A program made the position numbers and the translations under genes. The notes below the pieces were generated by a model. It had not been told where the DNA came from, searched no databases, and worked only from the letters and a program-made list of their open reading frames with translations. Of a stretch of 64,000 nucleotides of DNA, positions 63,286 through 64,000 are shown piece after piece. Position 1 is the first letter of the stretch; each line of letters begins with the position of its first letter. This DNA is from Paracoccaceae bacterium (GTDB lineage Bacteria > Pseudomonadota > Alphaproteobacteria > Rhodobacterales > Rhodobacteraceae): positions 687,604 to 751,603 of the forward strand of contig JAHRYM010000002.1 of the NCBI GenBank assembly GCA_020622085.1. The letters run 5' to 3'.

Positions 63286-63458
63286 TTTCCCCTGCTGGGC
63301 GGGCCTTTCCGGGCTCGACCTGCCTCGATCCAAGAGCATTTGGCCTGCGGCCCTGTCAACCGGCGGTTCGGATGGGGGCACCAGAAGATGGATCAAATTG
63401 AAAATACCTGCGCCCTTGAGGGCACAGGTCATGTTTCACTTTGCAATCTTCCGGGGCG

Positions 63459-64000
63459 TCAGACCCGGCCCGCTTCCAGCGCGTCCTCGAAGGTGCGCAG
63501 ACCCGTGCGCGGGGCCTGGACCAGAACGGCCATGTTGCCCGGCTTGTGCTGGTTCTTCAGCATCTTCATGTGCGCCTGCGGGATCTCGGCCCAGGGGAAG
63601 ACCTCGGACATGCAGGGATCAAGCCGGCGCTCCAGCATCATGCGGTTGGCCGCTGCAGCCTGTTTCAGATGCGCGAAATGCGACCCCTGCAGGCGCTTCT
63701 GGTGCATCCACATGTAGCGCACGTCGAAGGTGCAGTTGAAGCCGGTAGTGCCCGCGCAGATGACGACCATGCCGCCCTTCTTGCAGACCAGCGCCGAAAC
63801 CGGGAAGGTCGATTCGCCGGGGTGTTCGAAGACCATGTCGACGTTGACGCCCTTGCCGGTGATGTCCCAGATGGCCTTGCCGAACTTGCGCGCCTCTTTC
63901 AGCCATTCGTTGTATTCCGGCGAATTGACCGTAGGCAGTTGCCCCCAGCACTTGAAGTCCTTGCGGTTGATGACACCCTTGGCGCCCAGCGACATGACGA
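63459..64000 (-). CDS. ccr: Crotonyl-CoA carboxylase/reductase, C-terminal part
   Basis: The last about 180 codons of Ccr, which makes ethylmalonyl-CoA from crotonyl-CoA, CO2 and NADPH in the ethylmalonyl-CoA pathway. GVINRKDFKCWGQLPTVNSP, ITGKGVNVDMVFEHPGESTF, AGTTGFNCTFDVRYMWMHQK and SEVFPWAEIPQAHMKM are characteristic. The gene runs off the window. This pathway lets methylotrophic and acetate-using alphaproteobacteria regenerate glyoxylate without isocitrate lyase. Confidence 0.96.
   Translation of the reverse strand, partial: VMSLGAKGVINRKDFKCWGQLPTVNSPEYNEWLKEARKFGKAIWDITGKGVNVDMVFEHPGESTFPVSALVCKKGGMVVICAGTTGFNCTFDVRYMWMHQKRLQGSHFAHLKQAAAANRMMLERRLDPCMSEVFPWAEIPQAHMKMLKNQHKPGNMAVLVQAPRTGLRTFEDALEAGRV

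Overview
The window is GC-rich DNA of an alphaproteobacterium of the Rhodobacteraceae type (Rhodobacter/Gemmobacter/Paracoccus-like). This placement rests on gene order and content: accA beside trcR, era-rnc-lepB-acpS-pdxJ, an rsh-rpoZ-folK-NYN-ispH block, DUF1491, DUF2062, TIGR02186, and the 3' part of a crotonyl-CoA carboxylase/reductase gene (ethylmalonyl-CoA pathway) at the right edge. The genus cannot be fixed from the sequence alone.

Layout: 1-3.1 kb holds a hexanucleotide microsatellite, an M20 deacylase and panBC. About 3.3-31 kb is an accessory region. Its left edge carries a LysR gene with a nonsense codon and a decayed IS3-family element; its right edge carries an RND efflux operon with six lesions behind an intact AcrR-type repressor. 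Between them lies a two-armed methylated-amine catabolic locus. 31-32.5 kb has a cupin protein and an L,D-transpeptidase lipoprotein. 32.5-45 kb is core housekeeping. 45-49.4 kb is a small surface-polysaccharide cluster. 49.5-58.5 kb has an aminotransferase, a universal stress protein, a DMT exporter, nfuA-tsaB-rimI and a complete BMP-type nucleoside ABC importer. 58.7-64 kb has a TauE-type permease with a TIGR02186 partner, an SDR, a stand-alone AsnC-type domain, a RecD-like helicase and the ccr fragment.

The most interesting part is the amine locus (about 5.6-25.6 kb). The left arm, on the minus strand, runs: TPR-like protein, trimethylamine dehydrogenase, membrane Fe-S ETF:quinone oxidoreductase, LRV-repeat protein, etfB, etfA, GcvT-like protein, 10-TM DMT permease, winged-helix-like protein, 37-residue membrane microprotein. 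The right arm, on the plus strand, runs: a second flavoprotein dehydrogenase, a second GcvT-like protein, an APC permease. Between the arms lie a GntR/FadR-type regulator and a substrate-binding-protein homologue without a signal peptide. The two dehydrogenases differ exactly at three substrate-pocket positions (TMADH numbering 60/74/105): Tyr/Ser/Trp in the left one and Gln/Thr/Phe in the right one, the pattern that separates trimethylamine from dimethylamine dehydrogenases.

Proposed function: TMA is oxidised to DMA and then to monomethylamine. Electrons leave through the locus's own ETF and its own membrane ETF:quinone oxidoreductase. The formaldehyde released at each step is captured on tetrahydrofolate by the GcvT-like protein paired with that dehydrogenase. 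The dehydrogenase and ETF assignments are strong; the THF trap, transport, sensing and repeat-protein roles are inference.
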